DNA of 64,000 bases, taken from Pontederia crassipes (Eukaryota; Streptophyta; Magnoliopsida; Commelinales; Pontederiaceae). Of the stretch, positions 11,340 to 24,200 are shown piece after piece. The stretch is from positions 48,015,654 through 48,079,653 of the forward strand of contig CM060197.1 in the NCBI GenBank assembly GCA_030549335.1, given 5' to 3'. The translations under genes were made by a program, and so were the position numbers. A model generated the notes under the pieces. The model was not told where the DNA came from. It made no database searches and saw only the letters and a program-made list of their open reading frames with translations. Position 1 is the first letter of the stretch; each line of letters opens with the position of its first letter.

Positions 11340-12614
11340 TTAGCATGATTTCAAGATAAAGTATCTTGGCTACCAGATTTCCTACAAGTATATCCCCAGA
11401 ACTGCCCAACGATCCCTGGAAGATAAGGTGGTCTCTAGGCTAGCAGGTTGGAAAAGGCAACTTCTTAATCAAGTTGGCTGTAGTGATCAACTCGGTATTA
11501 TTCGCCATTCCTTCTTACTCCATTGCTATCCATTTGATTAATTGGGACAAGGTCCAACGACCAAAAGAGGAGGGTGGTCTTGGGATTAGAAATGTATTTT
11601 GTATTCAAATTTACTTACTTGCCAAGCAAATCATGAATGTATTGAATGAGAAGAATGAATGCTCTTGGGTCAGACTGATAAACAGTAAATATCCTAAGTT
11701 GCGCCCTTGGAATTTCCAAAATTCTCTATCATGCTCATCCCCTACTTGGCATATGATGATTAAGGCATTGCCGAAAATTAAAATGTTGTCATCCATTACT
11801 TTGGAAGCCTACCTATATTAACATGTTGTCAACCATGCATGATAAAACCTCTTGATTTCTTCATTATAAATGGCAATTGGAATCTCCAACTTCTAAACGA
11901 ACATTTTGGCTCGCAACTTGTCATAGCTATTACTCGTATTCATACTACTATTTTCGCCGATGATGATAGGTGGATCTGGGAACCTAATGTGCATGGGATT
12001 GCCCATGCTAAGTCAGTATATCATTTTGTTCAACGGCGCCTTTTACCGCCATACCCGATTGGAGGGCAACCTTGGAAGAAAGTGTGGCAGATCAATATTC
12101 CCTCAAAGATTTACATTTTTCTGTGAAATTACTTCATAAACGTCTTCCCACCTTAGACATGATTTTGAGATTCTCATCTCTTTTTTCACTGTTCTAGTAC
12201 CTCCCAAATATGAGTGATCCTGCAGCAACATCTTAACATTACCTTACAAAATTCTCATTCTTGGAACTTTGGCGCCTGGGTGCATGAGGGTGCAAACCTG
12301 GATCAAAGAAGTCGTATGAAATTCCTTTCCTTATTCGCCTTTTGTCTTTGGGGGATTTGGGGGATGCGAAATGATGTGCACTTTCGTTCTAAGCATGCAA
12401 CATTTGGGATGGTATGACAAAAGGCGTTGCTGGATATGATAAACAGCCGCCAACACCCAATTTGGGTCCGGTGGGAACCACCTCCGCACTCTTGGGTCAG
12501 ATTGAATTCTGATGGGTCATTCATTGGCCCAGATGCATAAGGTGGTATGGGATTTATTCTTCGAAACAGTGACTCTTCTATGCTTTTGCATGTGCTTATA
12601 GGCGATAAGCAAAA
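11340..12614 (+). pseudogene. L1-type LINE remnant (RT thumb, zf-RVT, start of RNase H), 5' part
   Basis: Translated pieces match the C-terminal half of a plant non-LTR retrotransposon ORF2: RSLEDKVVSRLAGWKRQLL, then IPSYSIAIHLINWDKVQRPK with EEGGLGIRN, then a zf-RVT region (GGQPWKKVWQINIPSKIYIF near 12060-12123), then the start of an RNase H domain (SDGSFIGPD, 12510-12530). Several frameshifts and stops break it. The upstream endonuclease and most of the RT are missing, as usual for 5'-truncated LINEs. It is interrupted at 12614 by a copia element and resumes at 16322. Confidence 0.8.
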
Positions 12615-13288
12615 TGTTGGGCCTTTGGAGTTAATCCAGCCCATTAAGAAGGAAACATATTTAAGTTAATTAAACCTAATTAACTTAATGGAGGTGTGCC
12701 TTTCTCTCTTGAATTCGTGAGTGCTATAGAAGAAGAAAAAAGAGATTTTTTTCTTGTCTTGCCAAGCAGTCGAAAGTTTCAAGAAAAAAAAAGAAAAGGT
12801 TTTTTTTTCTTTTCTTGTGTTTAGAGTTGATTGAAAAAGAAAAGGGATTTTTTTCTTTGGTCAACGGATAAAGAAAAGAAGAGAGAAGATAGCTGAAAAA
12901 GAAGACAGAAGATTTCTTCTTGAAGAGCAAAGAATCAAGAATAGAGCCAGATTGGGAGGATCTCTGAGGTTTTGTTGATACTACAATCACAGAGAATTGT
13001 AGTAATTTTGTTGATATTATTCCTACTGTTATTTCAGTATTTTTTCAGAGAAGAATTATTTGTCCTAGTGAATTATTATTCGGGTTTGGGAAAAATCCGA
13101 AAGACATTGTACTCTATTCTTGAATTAATGATATTGCTCTGTTATTGTTCTGTGGTTTTTTCCCTTCTCATTGGAGAATTTTTTCACATAAATTTAGTGT
13201 ATCTTTTGTCTATTATTATTTTCTTGTGCATCGTGCTTGGCTTATATTATTTAATTCACACACAAGAAGAGGGATTAAATTCCCAACA
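12615..13288 (+). repeat. 5' LTR of the nested copia element
   Basis: 674 bp, TG...CA; shares most of its length with 15675-16321 with indels in the A-rich stretches. Confidence 0.9.
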
Positions 13289-13356
13289 AGTGGTATCAGA
13301 GCAGATTAATTGGAATTTTTTTGTGTGAATTAAATAGAGGATAACTATTTTAACGG

Positions 13357-15607
13357 GATGCTCAAACTGACATCGAATAATTATTCAATTTGGAAAGCCA
13401 GGATGGAGGACTTTCTTTACTGCAAGGACTTGTTTGATCTCGTTGAATTAAGAGATAAAAAGCCGATAGAGAAAAATTTATTGATATCAGTGTTTTTTAT
13501 CATGTTGCTCAAGAGACAGATGCACAAATTTTGTGAAAGAAGTGGAATACTTCTCAGAATAAAGATTTCATAATCAGGAAACTGGTGAATTTGAAGTTTA
13601 AAGATGAAAATTCTATTGCTGAACACTTGAGTGAATTTCAAAAAATAGAATCAGTTGGGAGCAATGAAAATAATCCTTGATGATGAGATGCAAGGATTAA
13701 TGTTCCTGAGTTCCTTGCCAGATTCATGAGAAACTTTAGTGATAGCGTTTAGTAATTCTGCTCCTAATAGCGTGGTATGGTCAAAGATTGTTTGTTCAAT
13801 GAAGAAACAAGGAGGAAGAGCATGGGAACAAATACTACACAGGTCCTTATCACAGAGAATAGAGGTAGAGACAGAAGCAGAGAATCAAAAGGTCATGCCA
13901 ATAATAGGTCACAGTCAAGAGGAAAATTTATATGTTATCACTGTAGCAAAGAAGGACATGCCAAAAGAAATTGTAGAAACTGGAAAAGGCAACAGAATGA
14001 AAAGAATTAGAAAGATGCAGATCAGAGTACTCTGCAGTGGTATCAGATGAGGATATATATTATCTTTCAGAAGAAAATGAAGAATGCAATGTCGCAGACT
14101 CTTCAGTTGAGTGGATCAATTCAGGAACTTCACATCATGCAACTCCATTAAAAGAATTCTTCAGTGTGTACAGGATTGGTGATTTTGGCACAATGAAAAT
14201 GGGCAATAAGATAGAGTCTAAAATTGCAGGAATTGAAGATGTATGTATTCGAATAGATATTGGTTGTAAGTTGATTTTAAAGAGTGCCAGAGATTTATGT
14301 CTCAATCTGATTTATCTTCGGCTTTTGAATCAAGAAGGCTACCATAGTCACATGGGTGACATAAAGTGGAAATTGATCAAAGGATCCATGGTTGTTGCCA
14401 AAGGAAAGCTATCAAGGGTCTTTTACAAAACTCAAGTGAATTTGATTGGACAGTCAATAAATGCAATAGAGGAAGAAGCTTCACCAGATTTATGACACAA
14501 AAGATTAGGACACATGAGTGAGAAAGGAATGCAGGTTCTGACGAAGAATTCTCACATCACTATTACCAAAGGTAAATTTTTGAATACTTGTGATGACTGT
14601 CTATTTGGTAAACAGTGCAGGGTGTCATTGTGTCCAATTCTAAGAAGAAGGAAAATAAGTTGGATTTGGTGCATTTAGATGTGCATGGTCCCATTGAGGC
14701 AAATTCTTTAGGTGGCAATAGATATTTTGTTACTTTTATTAACGATGCTTCACGAAAATTATGGATTTATTTTATGAAGATAAAAGATCAAGTATTTCAG
14801 ATTTTCCAGAAGTTTCATGCCATGGTGGAAAAGGAAACAGGACATCGTTTGAAGTGTCTTCGCACAGACAATGGTGGTGAATATACGTCTTAATAATTCA
14901 AAGAATATTGTGCAAAGCATGGCATCAGACATGAAAAGTCAGTACCTAAGACTCCACAGCACAATGGTGTTGCTAAAAGAATGAACAGAACCATTCTGGA
15001 TAGAGTTAGGTGTATGCGGAGGACGGCTAATCTACTAAAAATCTTTTGAAGTGAAGCTGCGAATAATGTGTGCTACCTGATTAATAGATCTTTATCAGTT
15101 CCTTTGAATTCAGATACTCCTAAGAAAGTGTGGACTGATAAGAATGTATCTTACTCTCACTTGAAGATTTTTTGTTGTAGAGTTTCTGCACAGGCTGGAA
15201 AGGAACATGGATAGAAATTGAATAAGAAGACTCAAGAGTGCATATTTCTGAGTTATGGAGATACAGACTCTGAATATAAGTTGTGGGATTCAGAGAACAA
15301 GAAAATCATTAAAAGCAAAGATGTGATTTTTCATGAACTAGAAACTTTGACAGACTTTAGGAAATCAAAAAAGCAGAGCAGTGATTATGTACAAGATGAA
15401 CTTGGAAACAATGAGCCAAATGTGAATACAGATGATGCAGATGTAGAGGACTTTGTGCAGGGGGAGCAAGATGCTACTCCATCTCGCAGATCTACAAGAG
15501 ATCGTCGTGCTTCCACTAGATATCCAAGTTCTAAGTACTCAGTTATTATTGAAGAGGGGGAGCTAAAGGCAAATCCAAGAAGAAAACCAGAACAAGGTGC
15601 CGGATAG
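13357..15607 (+). pseudogene. Copia gag-protease-integrase remnant
   Basis: Gag starts MLKLTSNNYSIWKARMEDFL. The zinc knuckle CYHCSKEGHAKRNC (near 13937-13978) is complete. The protease active site reads NSGTSHH in place of D(S/T)GASxH, so the catalytic Asp is replaced by Asn. The integrase core includes GNRYFVTFINDASRKLW and the RTDNGGEYTS motif (about 14870-14892), followed by two stops, then QHNGVAKRMNRT in a shifted context. The frame closes at 15607 after a linker rich in Arg and Ser. Reverse transcriptase and RNase H are missing. Clearly dead. Confidence 0.88.
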
Positions 15608-15674
15608 GCCAACATGAAGATCAAGCGATGATTCTTGATGGAGGATCTCTTTCTCATGGGTTGGAGGGGGAGAT

Positions 15675-16321
15675 TGTTGGGCTTTTGGAGTTAATCCAGT
15701 CCATTAAGAAGGAAACCTATTTAAGTTAATTAAACCTAATTAACTTAATGGATGTGTGCCTTTCTCTCTTGAATATGTGGGTGCTAAAGAAGAAGAAAAA
15801 AGTTCTTCTCTTGCCAAATAGCCGAAAGTTTCAATTTTTCTTTTCTTTTCTTGTGTTTAGAGTTGATTGAAAAAGAAAAGGGCTTTTTCTTTGATCAACG
15901 GATAAAGAAAAGAAGAAAGAAGAGGGTTAAAAAAGAAGACAGAAGATTTCTTCTTGAAGAACAAAGAATCTAGAATAGAGCCAGATTGAGAGGATCTCTA
16001 AGGTTTTGCTGATACTACAATCACATAGAATTATAGTAATCAGGTGATATTATTTTTACTATTATTTTAATATTTTTTCATAGAAGAATTATTTGTCCCA
16101 GTGAATTATTATTCGAGTTTGGGCAAAATCCGAAAGACATTGTACTCTATTTTTTTATTAGTGATATTGTTCTATTATTACCCTGTGGTTTTTTCCTTTC
16201 TCATTGGAGGGTTTTTCCACATAAATTTGGTGTCTCTTTTGCCTATTATTATTTTCTTGTGCATCGTGCTTGGCTTATATTATTTAATTCACACACAAGA
16301 AGAGGGATTAAATTCCCAACA
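15675..16321 (+). repeat. 3' LTR of the nested copia element
   Basis: 647 bp, TG...CA; followed by the CAAAA target duplicate. Confidence 0.9.
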
Positions 16322-16690
16322 CAAAATCTATTCTGCAACTCGAGGCAGGAGCTCTTTTCCATGGACTCAGAATTTGTTAACAAAGGAATCTCACGCATAT
16401 CCAAGTGCACACCGACTCCAAAATCCTCATGAAGATTATCAATAGCAACAGCCACCCCCCGGATTATTGCTAATGTGATTTACGAAATTAAATGCTTGTT
16501 GCGCAAAGGGTTTCCCCTTTTTTTGTTTAGCACTGTTATCGCGAAGCTAACCGCAATGCTGATTTTTTGGTAAATATGGCTCGCTCTAATATTGGCAACC
16601 TTTTTAGGGAGTCACTTCCTCCTTCGAGATTGCTTTAATTATTGTATGAGGACTCTGCTGGCACTTTCATTAATAGATAGTTAACTTTTC
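16322..16690 (+). pseudogene. L1-type LINE remnant, 3' part (RNase H tail)
   Basis: This continues the LINE interrupted at 12614. Translated pieces LEAGALFHGL, IQVHTDSKILMKIINS and REANRNADFLVNMA are the conserved RNase H blocks seen in plant LINEs. A short A-run near 16694-16700 marks the probable 3' end. Confidence 0.75.
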
Positions 16691-16700
16691 CTTAAAAAAA

Positions 16701-18205
16701 TGTCTTAGGGTCGATTAACGCTAGAATCCCCAATTTTATTTTTTTAGATTCACAGTATCATTTTTTTTTCAAACTTCGAATTAATTAGGTGCTAATTGTG
16801 ATATCCAAATTCTTATATGGGTACCTGAGCAAATAATTATAATACTAATAAAATCTACTTATGTCTAATTTAATAATGCTACTAGGGTATGATTGACGAT
16901 TAGCTACCCTAGGTGTGAAATGAAATAATGAGGTGAGAGATAGAGTGTGATGTTTCACTGCAAGTTCATATTTAAAAAATAAATTACGAATTATAGAATT
17001 GTAGAATAAATTTTTAGTTATGTCAAAATTAATTTTACCGTTTATAAAAATTATTTTCACCATTAATTATATGTAAATTATTTCAAATATCTAATGAATA
17101 ATGCAATTACATCATATAATTTTTTCATTTAATTTATTTTTCTCTTCTTTATTTCATTTAATATATTTTTATATTTTGTTCTCTTGTAACTATTTTCAAA
17201 ATAAAATTAAATACAAAATTTAAAACAAATATAATAAAAACATATTATATCAAAGTAATATTAACATGAGAAAAGATATTACCAAAACAACAAAAAATAT
17301 TAGATGTCAATAGAAATTTAAAACATATATATATATATGGTTTAATGTTTGTGCTACCTATTTTAAGGTAATACTATCATACTTCTATTAATCACCATCT
17401 GATTCATGATGAATAATGGATTGATTAATTAAAAAAAAATTTAATCCATTATCCATCATGAAATGAATAGTAATTAATAAGGGTAACACAATCATTTTTC
17501 ATATATATATATAGCGTTGCTAGAAAACATATTCATTACACTAATTTGATGAAATGAAAATTTGTGATATTTAGAAAGGTTAGTCACTCAATCTCATCAC
17601 GCAAACCTGCATAAATGGTGTTCGACCTGAAGGCATTTCTGGACGCCAAAGGGCCAGACCATTTGAATCTCATTATCTGTAGATTGTTTGATTTTGGAAC
17701 ACAAACTAAGCAAGTCTTTTATTTGTTTCGATCTCAACATGTTTAGCTTAGATCACCTTCTGTTGAATACAATTTTATACACCTGTACGCAGGCGTTGAA
17801 TTATCTGATATGTGTCGTCGAACAAAACTACCTCAAAAGAACAATAATCGAACAAGTGTTGCCAACATCAACATGAGCAAGCAGCCAGACACCAAGAACT
17901 AACTGCACAAAGGTGATGTAACATTAAGCCCATCAGCAGGCTGAGTTCCGGCAAACTCCCATTAGATTCTTTCATCCGGGCAGCAAAATAAGCAAATTTA
18001 ACATCAGTTCTTGTCGCAAAAATAAGAGAACCTAAGCAGTGGGTCTGACTCCGGCCATTCCTTCATTGCGACTCCTTCGCAATATGCTGTTTACAGGCAT
18101 CTAACTATGCCGAGTCCTGGAATAAGTTAAATGCAGAATGGCTAGACACAGATGGGATCAAAATACAAAAGCAGCCTTCCTCTCTAGGGAGGATTCAGTC
18201 GACAG
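16701..18205. other. AT-rich spacer 3' of DEK
   Basis: AT-rich with (TA)n tracts near 17326 and 17505 and a foldback element (separate entry). The last 250 bp before 18206 is likely the DEK 3' UTR, since it is less AT-rich and directly follows the stop codon on the minus strand. No other gene recognised. Confidence 0.45.
17325..17515. repeat. Foldback (MITE-like) inverted repeat
   Basis: The arms meet near 17435: left ATGATGAATAATGGATT pairs with right AATCCATTATCCATCAT. Pairing continues outward with gaps to TATATATATGG on the left and the matching TATATATA on the right. No target duplication is clear because the flanks are (TA)n. Confidence 0.5.
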
Positions 18206-21200
18206 TCAAGCTTGGACCTCTTTACCCCCGCGCTCAGCTTTCTCTTCATTTCCATCCTCCTCCTCCTCGTCTTCATCTTCTTCAGCCTCCTCTGCTAGTT
18301 TTGTCAGCTCTTCTTGGATCATCAGCTTTAAGGACGCCTTTCTCGGTGTAAGGTCCGTTTTAAAGTGCGCAGCTGAACCGAAGAATCATAATTAGAGAAC
18401 CCTAATTTTGGCATCCAGTAAAACAAAAACTGTAAGCAACATTTGAGGCAACATACCTAGCTCCTTGAGAATATCAGTAAAAGTTGCCTGAAGAAAAAAA
18501 AGGCAAACAGAGAATCAGGACATGAAACTTGAGCAGAAGCACCAGGTTGCAGATAGAAAGAGAAATGAGTGGAACAAGCGGTGTTGCTCAACATATGGAC
18601 AAACAACATGGTAACATTGGATGTTATTGTTAGCAGCAATTCTTCATACTAGAGAGACATAAATCTCCACCAAGGAAAGAATGTATAAATACAATGGCAT
18701 AATTTGGAAGTACATCTAATGCCATTTATCACTTTCATTTTCTAGCCAGTTGCCTGTTACTACCCATGGAATAATTGAGACGTACATTTAATGCCATTTA
18801 TCAATTACATTTTCTAATCAATTGCCTATGACTACCTATGGCATAATTGAGAGGTACATTTAATACCATTTATGAATTTCATTTTTCTTGCTTTGAGGTT
18901 GACAGTAAAAAAGACTTACCGTGTTAAAGTCAACTTCCTTCAAAATCTCACATATCTTGCTCCTCAGTTCTTCCTTGCTTGGTTCTGCCTCTGCTGATTT
19001 TGCCTTACCTTTAATTGACTTCTTACCTTTATCAGAAATAGAAGATATAAACATATCAACCAACATCTAAATAACATAAAAACAGAACAGCTCCATGCAC
19101 TATGGGAGAGGAAAATGGGCAATGTGGACATTTTAACATAGTCATGCTTTAGGAACCAATGGAATGATACTAAATAAATGTGGAAGATGGAAGTGACAGC
19201 GTGTGAACATTTTCATATAGGCATGCTCTAGGAACCAATGAAATAATAAAAGAAGTGATCTTAAAGCTGAAACGTTGGGGATGAATGGAAAATCCATCCT
19301 CCTTAGCCCCATTTAATTGGTTTAATCAATTATGCCATATCCTTTGTGATATTAGATTATGTCATTAATCATAATAGATACAGGCTAAAACCATTTCTCG
19401 TTGGAACTAATTTATCAACTCATGGAAGGGCATGAAAAGCAAGCAGACAAAAGATCCAGATAATAAGTGCGTGGCATACCAGTATCTTTGTCTTTTGTTT
19501 CTGATTTAGGAGTGGATTTACGCTTAGGTGAATCAATATTTCTCTTCTTCCTGGAGAAAACTTTGTCGCCAACATCATGGTCCTCCTGGGTCTTGGATTT
19601 TTTCGAAGATGATGTCTTAGTAGGAGTCTTTGCAACTTTTTTTGAGCTGTAGCTTTTCCCCAATTTTTCCTTCTCAACAGAAGCTCTACGTTTAGACGGC
19701 TTCTTCTTTCCTGTTTTGCGCTTAACTGAGTCATCATTATCATCATCTTCAGATTCACTCCCTTTTGTATCACTCTCGGAATGCTTTGGTGATTTTTCTT
19801 CATCAGAGTAATCATTTTCATTATCTTCCTCATCTTCGGTTTCTTCAGCACTTTTACCCTTTCTGCTTGGAGTGCCCCCACTTTTGGACCGTTTCTGAAA
19901 AAGACCGTTTTGGAGTTCCACAGCAAGTTAAATAACGTCACCAGAAATACAGGCACCATTTAAACACTGATACAAGATCAAATTAACTAAGAATGACATA
20001 AACATGAAAATGTTGAAATTGAAATGAATCTAATAGGACAAATAACACTAGTTTTTTTTTTTTAGAAGATAAAGGATGTGAGCCAGGTGCAACACAAGTA
20101 TAGTTTATAACACAAACCTTCCTAGATAGACTGGTAGGTGTAGTTCCTGTGCTTTTTGTAGCACTTCCTTTGGCAGTTCTCTTACGCTTTCTTGAACCTG
20201 GGGACTGTCACAAAAAAAGAGAACATTGATCACATATAGGAAAACAAAACTTAAATTATCGGTTCAGTTTTGTATTGCAATCACCACAAATTCTATGACA
20301 AAGCATAAATTTAGAAGAACATTCTTGGCGTTTAATGGTGAACATGAACCTGATCCTTGTCAGAATGTACATCAGATGTAGGATGTGGAGCAACCAAAAA
20401 ATCCAATAGCTTTGTCACAAGGTCTTCCTGCAAATCACATTTGTAATTTGAGAACATAATCTAAAAATTGAATGCAGAACATAAAATTACGCAAAGTTGT
20501 AAGATGTTTGAACAACAATCCTCACCAACCTTTTTACTATTTGCCTTGGAGACAGATATATCAAATAAGTCACACAGTTCAAGCAATGTGTCTTTTATAT
20601 ACTTGTCAAGTTTTTCCTTCATCTTAGCTCTTTGTTTTTCCTGAATAAATTATAATGATTGTGAGAATAGGGATATATAAGAACAAATAGAGAGAAGTCT
20701 TTCTTAAGGCCTTATTTTTAGAAGGGACTTTTCAAGGATCTAGAAACCGCTTACATCACTTTCGTGCCATACAAACCCAGAAAATTGCAGAATGTGGGTC
20801 TTGAAATCAACAGCCTGTAATCAGAAGAAGAAACCTTTTTGAGAAAAAAAATAACAAAACAGAAGGAAGATGTTAATCTCTTATTACAAAAGACAAGATA
20901 GAACACACAAAACAGAAATAGAATCACAAATAACTAGCAGAAGTAAAGCTGAAAAATTAGCAAAGCATGAGTACAGTGATTAGCATAAAGTGGCATGTTG
21001 GGGCAACATGGAGGAGTCAGATAATTTGTCATGGAAACCTAACTGCATCAGACCGCAAAGAAACCTAGTTAATTTGTCATGGAAACCTAGGGCAGGGTCC
21101 AAAGAGTTAAAACTTCCTACGCCATGGCCTATAAGATTCTACTGATTTGCCTCCTCAAAAAAAAGATCTACTGATTCACAAACTACACAAGCATGATAGT

Positions 21201-24200
21201 TTCTATAATACCATAGTATGGCACTAATCCACTAGCAGATACCAGAATACCTATACCTGTACTCTTGGACAACACTATCACAATCTAAATACAAAGATCA
21301 AGCATAAAATTAACAGATCTCTTGCAAAACACAGCAGTCATTGGGAAAGAACATTGCGAAAATGCCACTTCACATCTCCTGATTTAATTAAGAAAGTTTT
21401 TGAGACTTGGCTGAGCTTGGCATTATTAGGCTTCAATTAGTACTATTGATATCATACAATGAAATAACAAATATATGGATATTAAGTACTTAATTGCACA
21501 TTTGATAACAGAATAATATGGACCAGTTACAACCTACCCAAAAACATCAACCACTGATATTTTATTTCCCCTTTCAACTGTAGCAATTAGTTTGAAAATT
21601 AGGGTCTCTGAGCAATGAACACTACAACAACAACAACAAAACCTTATCTCACTAAATGGGGTCAGCTACATGGATCATACGACGCCTGATCCATGTTCAT
21701 GAAATTCGACAGGGTTTTACGCTGGCTGTCGGGGCCTAACACAACCCTCCTCCTTTATCCGGGCTTGGGGCCGGCTATAAAACATAGGCTGAGCAATGAA
21801 CACTAAAAGAGTATTAATTAATGAATGCATGTTCAAGGGGAGTTAGTTTGAAAATTAGGGTCTCTGAGCAATGAACACTAAAAGAGTATTAATTAATGAA
21901 TGGATGTTCAAGGGGCGGACTTAACTAGCTAGTCCAGTAATAACATAGACACAAGAAGAGAGAGAAAATCTCTTTGATGGAGAACCATCATCATCAAAAG
22001 TGATATAACTGATAGGCATGGGATAAACACATTTTTCTTATATAGAGAACTCGCAAATCATTACAAGTGAGATGATTAAATGACTTTTCTGTGATCAATC
22101 ATAGGAAACCATCCAAAAGTCAAGAGTGGCTATATCAACATAGACCAACAACAAAGTTGTCTTTAACATTGATGGAAACTTTCTCCACAATAGCACAATG
22201 GTGATTGCAAGGAGAATTAATACATCAATGCAAGAATATTAAAGATCTCTGCTAAGCAGAATGATGTGTGATAGAAGCATCATCCTTTTCCAAGCATTGA
22301 TGCAGCTTATTTAAAAAGCTATAATGAGCAATAGGAAGAAGACATTGTTTGTACTATCATTTCAAAGTTCAAATTGCATGCATGTGCATATACATGTAGA
22401 GTATGGAAATCCAACTACTGGCATCAGAAACCTGTATTACATGCAAATCAGACAAGATTGAAACTCAGGTGTCTGCCAATGCAGAATGGAATGAGCTTCA
22501 AATTCTCATTTTGAAAGCCACTTGAATTTATGAATCAAGGGCAGATGTGATGAGGCATTAAAGTACATGCCAAAACAAAATGTTTCCCCTGGCATGAAAT
22601 ATCACCAGAAACTCATCCCTCGGTAGTCAGCATCAACTAGCTGCACCAACATATGGTTTAATATGAGCATCTATTTTTTTTTTTGAGTATCATCATATAA
22701 AAATTATTTTGATGAGATATTTTGATCTTTTTTCTTTTGAAAACCAAAGGATGCTTGTAAGGTCATGCATTTATAGATGCTCATCTATGCACTTATAGAG
22801 AGATAGATGAGCATCTATAAATGCATGACCTTACAAGTATCCTTTGGTTTTCAAAAGAAAAAAAATCAAAATCTCATCAAAAAAGTCATCAAAATAATTT
22901 TTATATGATGATACATATAATATGAATATGTGATTATATGATTATAATAAGTAAGCATACTCCATGAAATACCAAGTGGTCTCTCAAAGGATACTGTCTT
23001 GTGTTTAAATCTAAACCACTGCAAAAGCAAGATTAAAACAAGGTTTACGGATGTTCTATCTAAGATCATGAAGCTCCAACAAGAAAATACATATTCCTAA
23101 GAATCTTTAGCCTAATGCATTAAATTACTAATAGGCAATTTATTGATCTACACATCTTCTGTGAAGCACTACAATTCTTCTCATCCTGCTAAACATACCA
23201 GGACCTCCAACGAATCCAAAGAAAACTTTTACATGGAACTTAAGGTAAGAAACATAAAAATTCTCATCTCATTCTCCCTTGGGCCTCATCTACAGAAGGC
23301 TTACTTGCTCTTCTGTTTGGTGAAGTTGAATTCTCCACACCCCAACTTTGTATAATGTAACATTTTATGGGTTTCAGCCCCAATTATCACCACATAAAAG
23401 GTCATCAAACTGAGCTAGAATCAAAGTGCCATCCAAGCACCTTCCTATAGCAACAGCAGCAGTAGAAAAATAGTACGAATCATTAACAAGACACTTGCCA
23501 ACAGCATACACTTATAAAGATGTTTTCAGTTGTTTTAAACTACCTTCCCTTTCCTTCCAAAAAGAGTCTGATGAATCAGTTTAATATCTGAAGGTTTCTT
23601 CCTTGCTAGTTTGTACACCACTGTAAGAAATCCATAAGAAAACCAGTAGTCAATCCACACAGGAAATTACAAAAAAAAAGGCAATCATGAGAAAAGAAGT
23701 TCAAATTTCCATCAACTTCTGAAGATTGATCAAAATATCATTATATGCCAAAATTATTTGGCACGAAAGAACATGAATTGATAGCAGCAAAACATGCATA
23801 AAACGGACTGTAGCCAACAATTTTCCCATTAGAAACCAAACCTTCATCAAAGTAATATAGCTCAACAATGAAGAACTATAACAATAAGAATGTTTTTTTC
23901 TTTTTTAAGCTAAGAAGAACCAGTAATTACCAAGGAAGACCCTTGTTCAACCAAGTCAAACGAATTTATCTGTTATAAGGTGTTGACCCTATAAATTCCA
24001 GAAGAAGGGTTACATGTAATTGTGTGCATATACAAACATTAAATATGAAAAAACATGCATAAAACAGGCTGTAGCCAACAATTTTCCCTTTAGAAACAGA
24101 ACCTTACATCGAAGGGGTGTCGCAGTTGGCTAGAGCATAGGTCTCATAGAAACCGAACCTTCATCAAAGTAACTATATAGCTCAACAATGAAGAACTATA

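Larger units (their letters stand above)
12615..16321 (+). mobile_element. Internally deleted Ty1/copia element (Tnt1-like), nested in the LINE
   Basis: The LTRs are 12615-13288 and 15675-16321, starting TGTTGGGC and ending CCCAACA. The target duplicate CAAAA lies at 12610-12614 and 16322-16326, and removing the element rejoins the LINE RNase H. The primer-binding site TGGTATCAGAGC is at 13291-13302 and the polypurine tract GGAGGGGGAGAT at 15663-15674. Total length is only 3.7 kb because the reverse transcriptase and RNase H domains are absent: the frame passes from the integrase C-terminus to the polypurine tract. It cannot transpose on its own. Confidence 0.93.
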
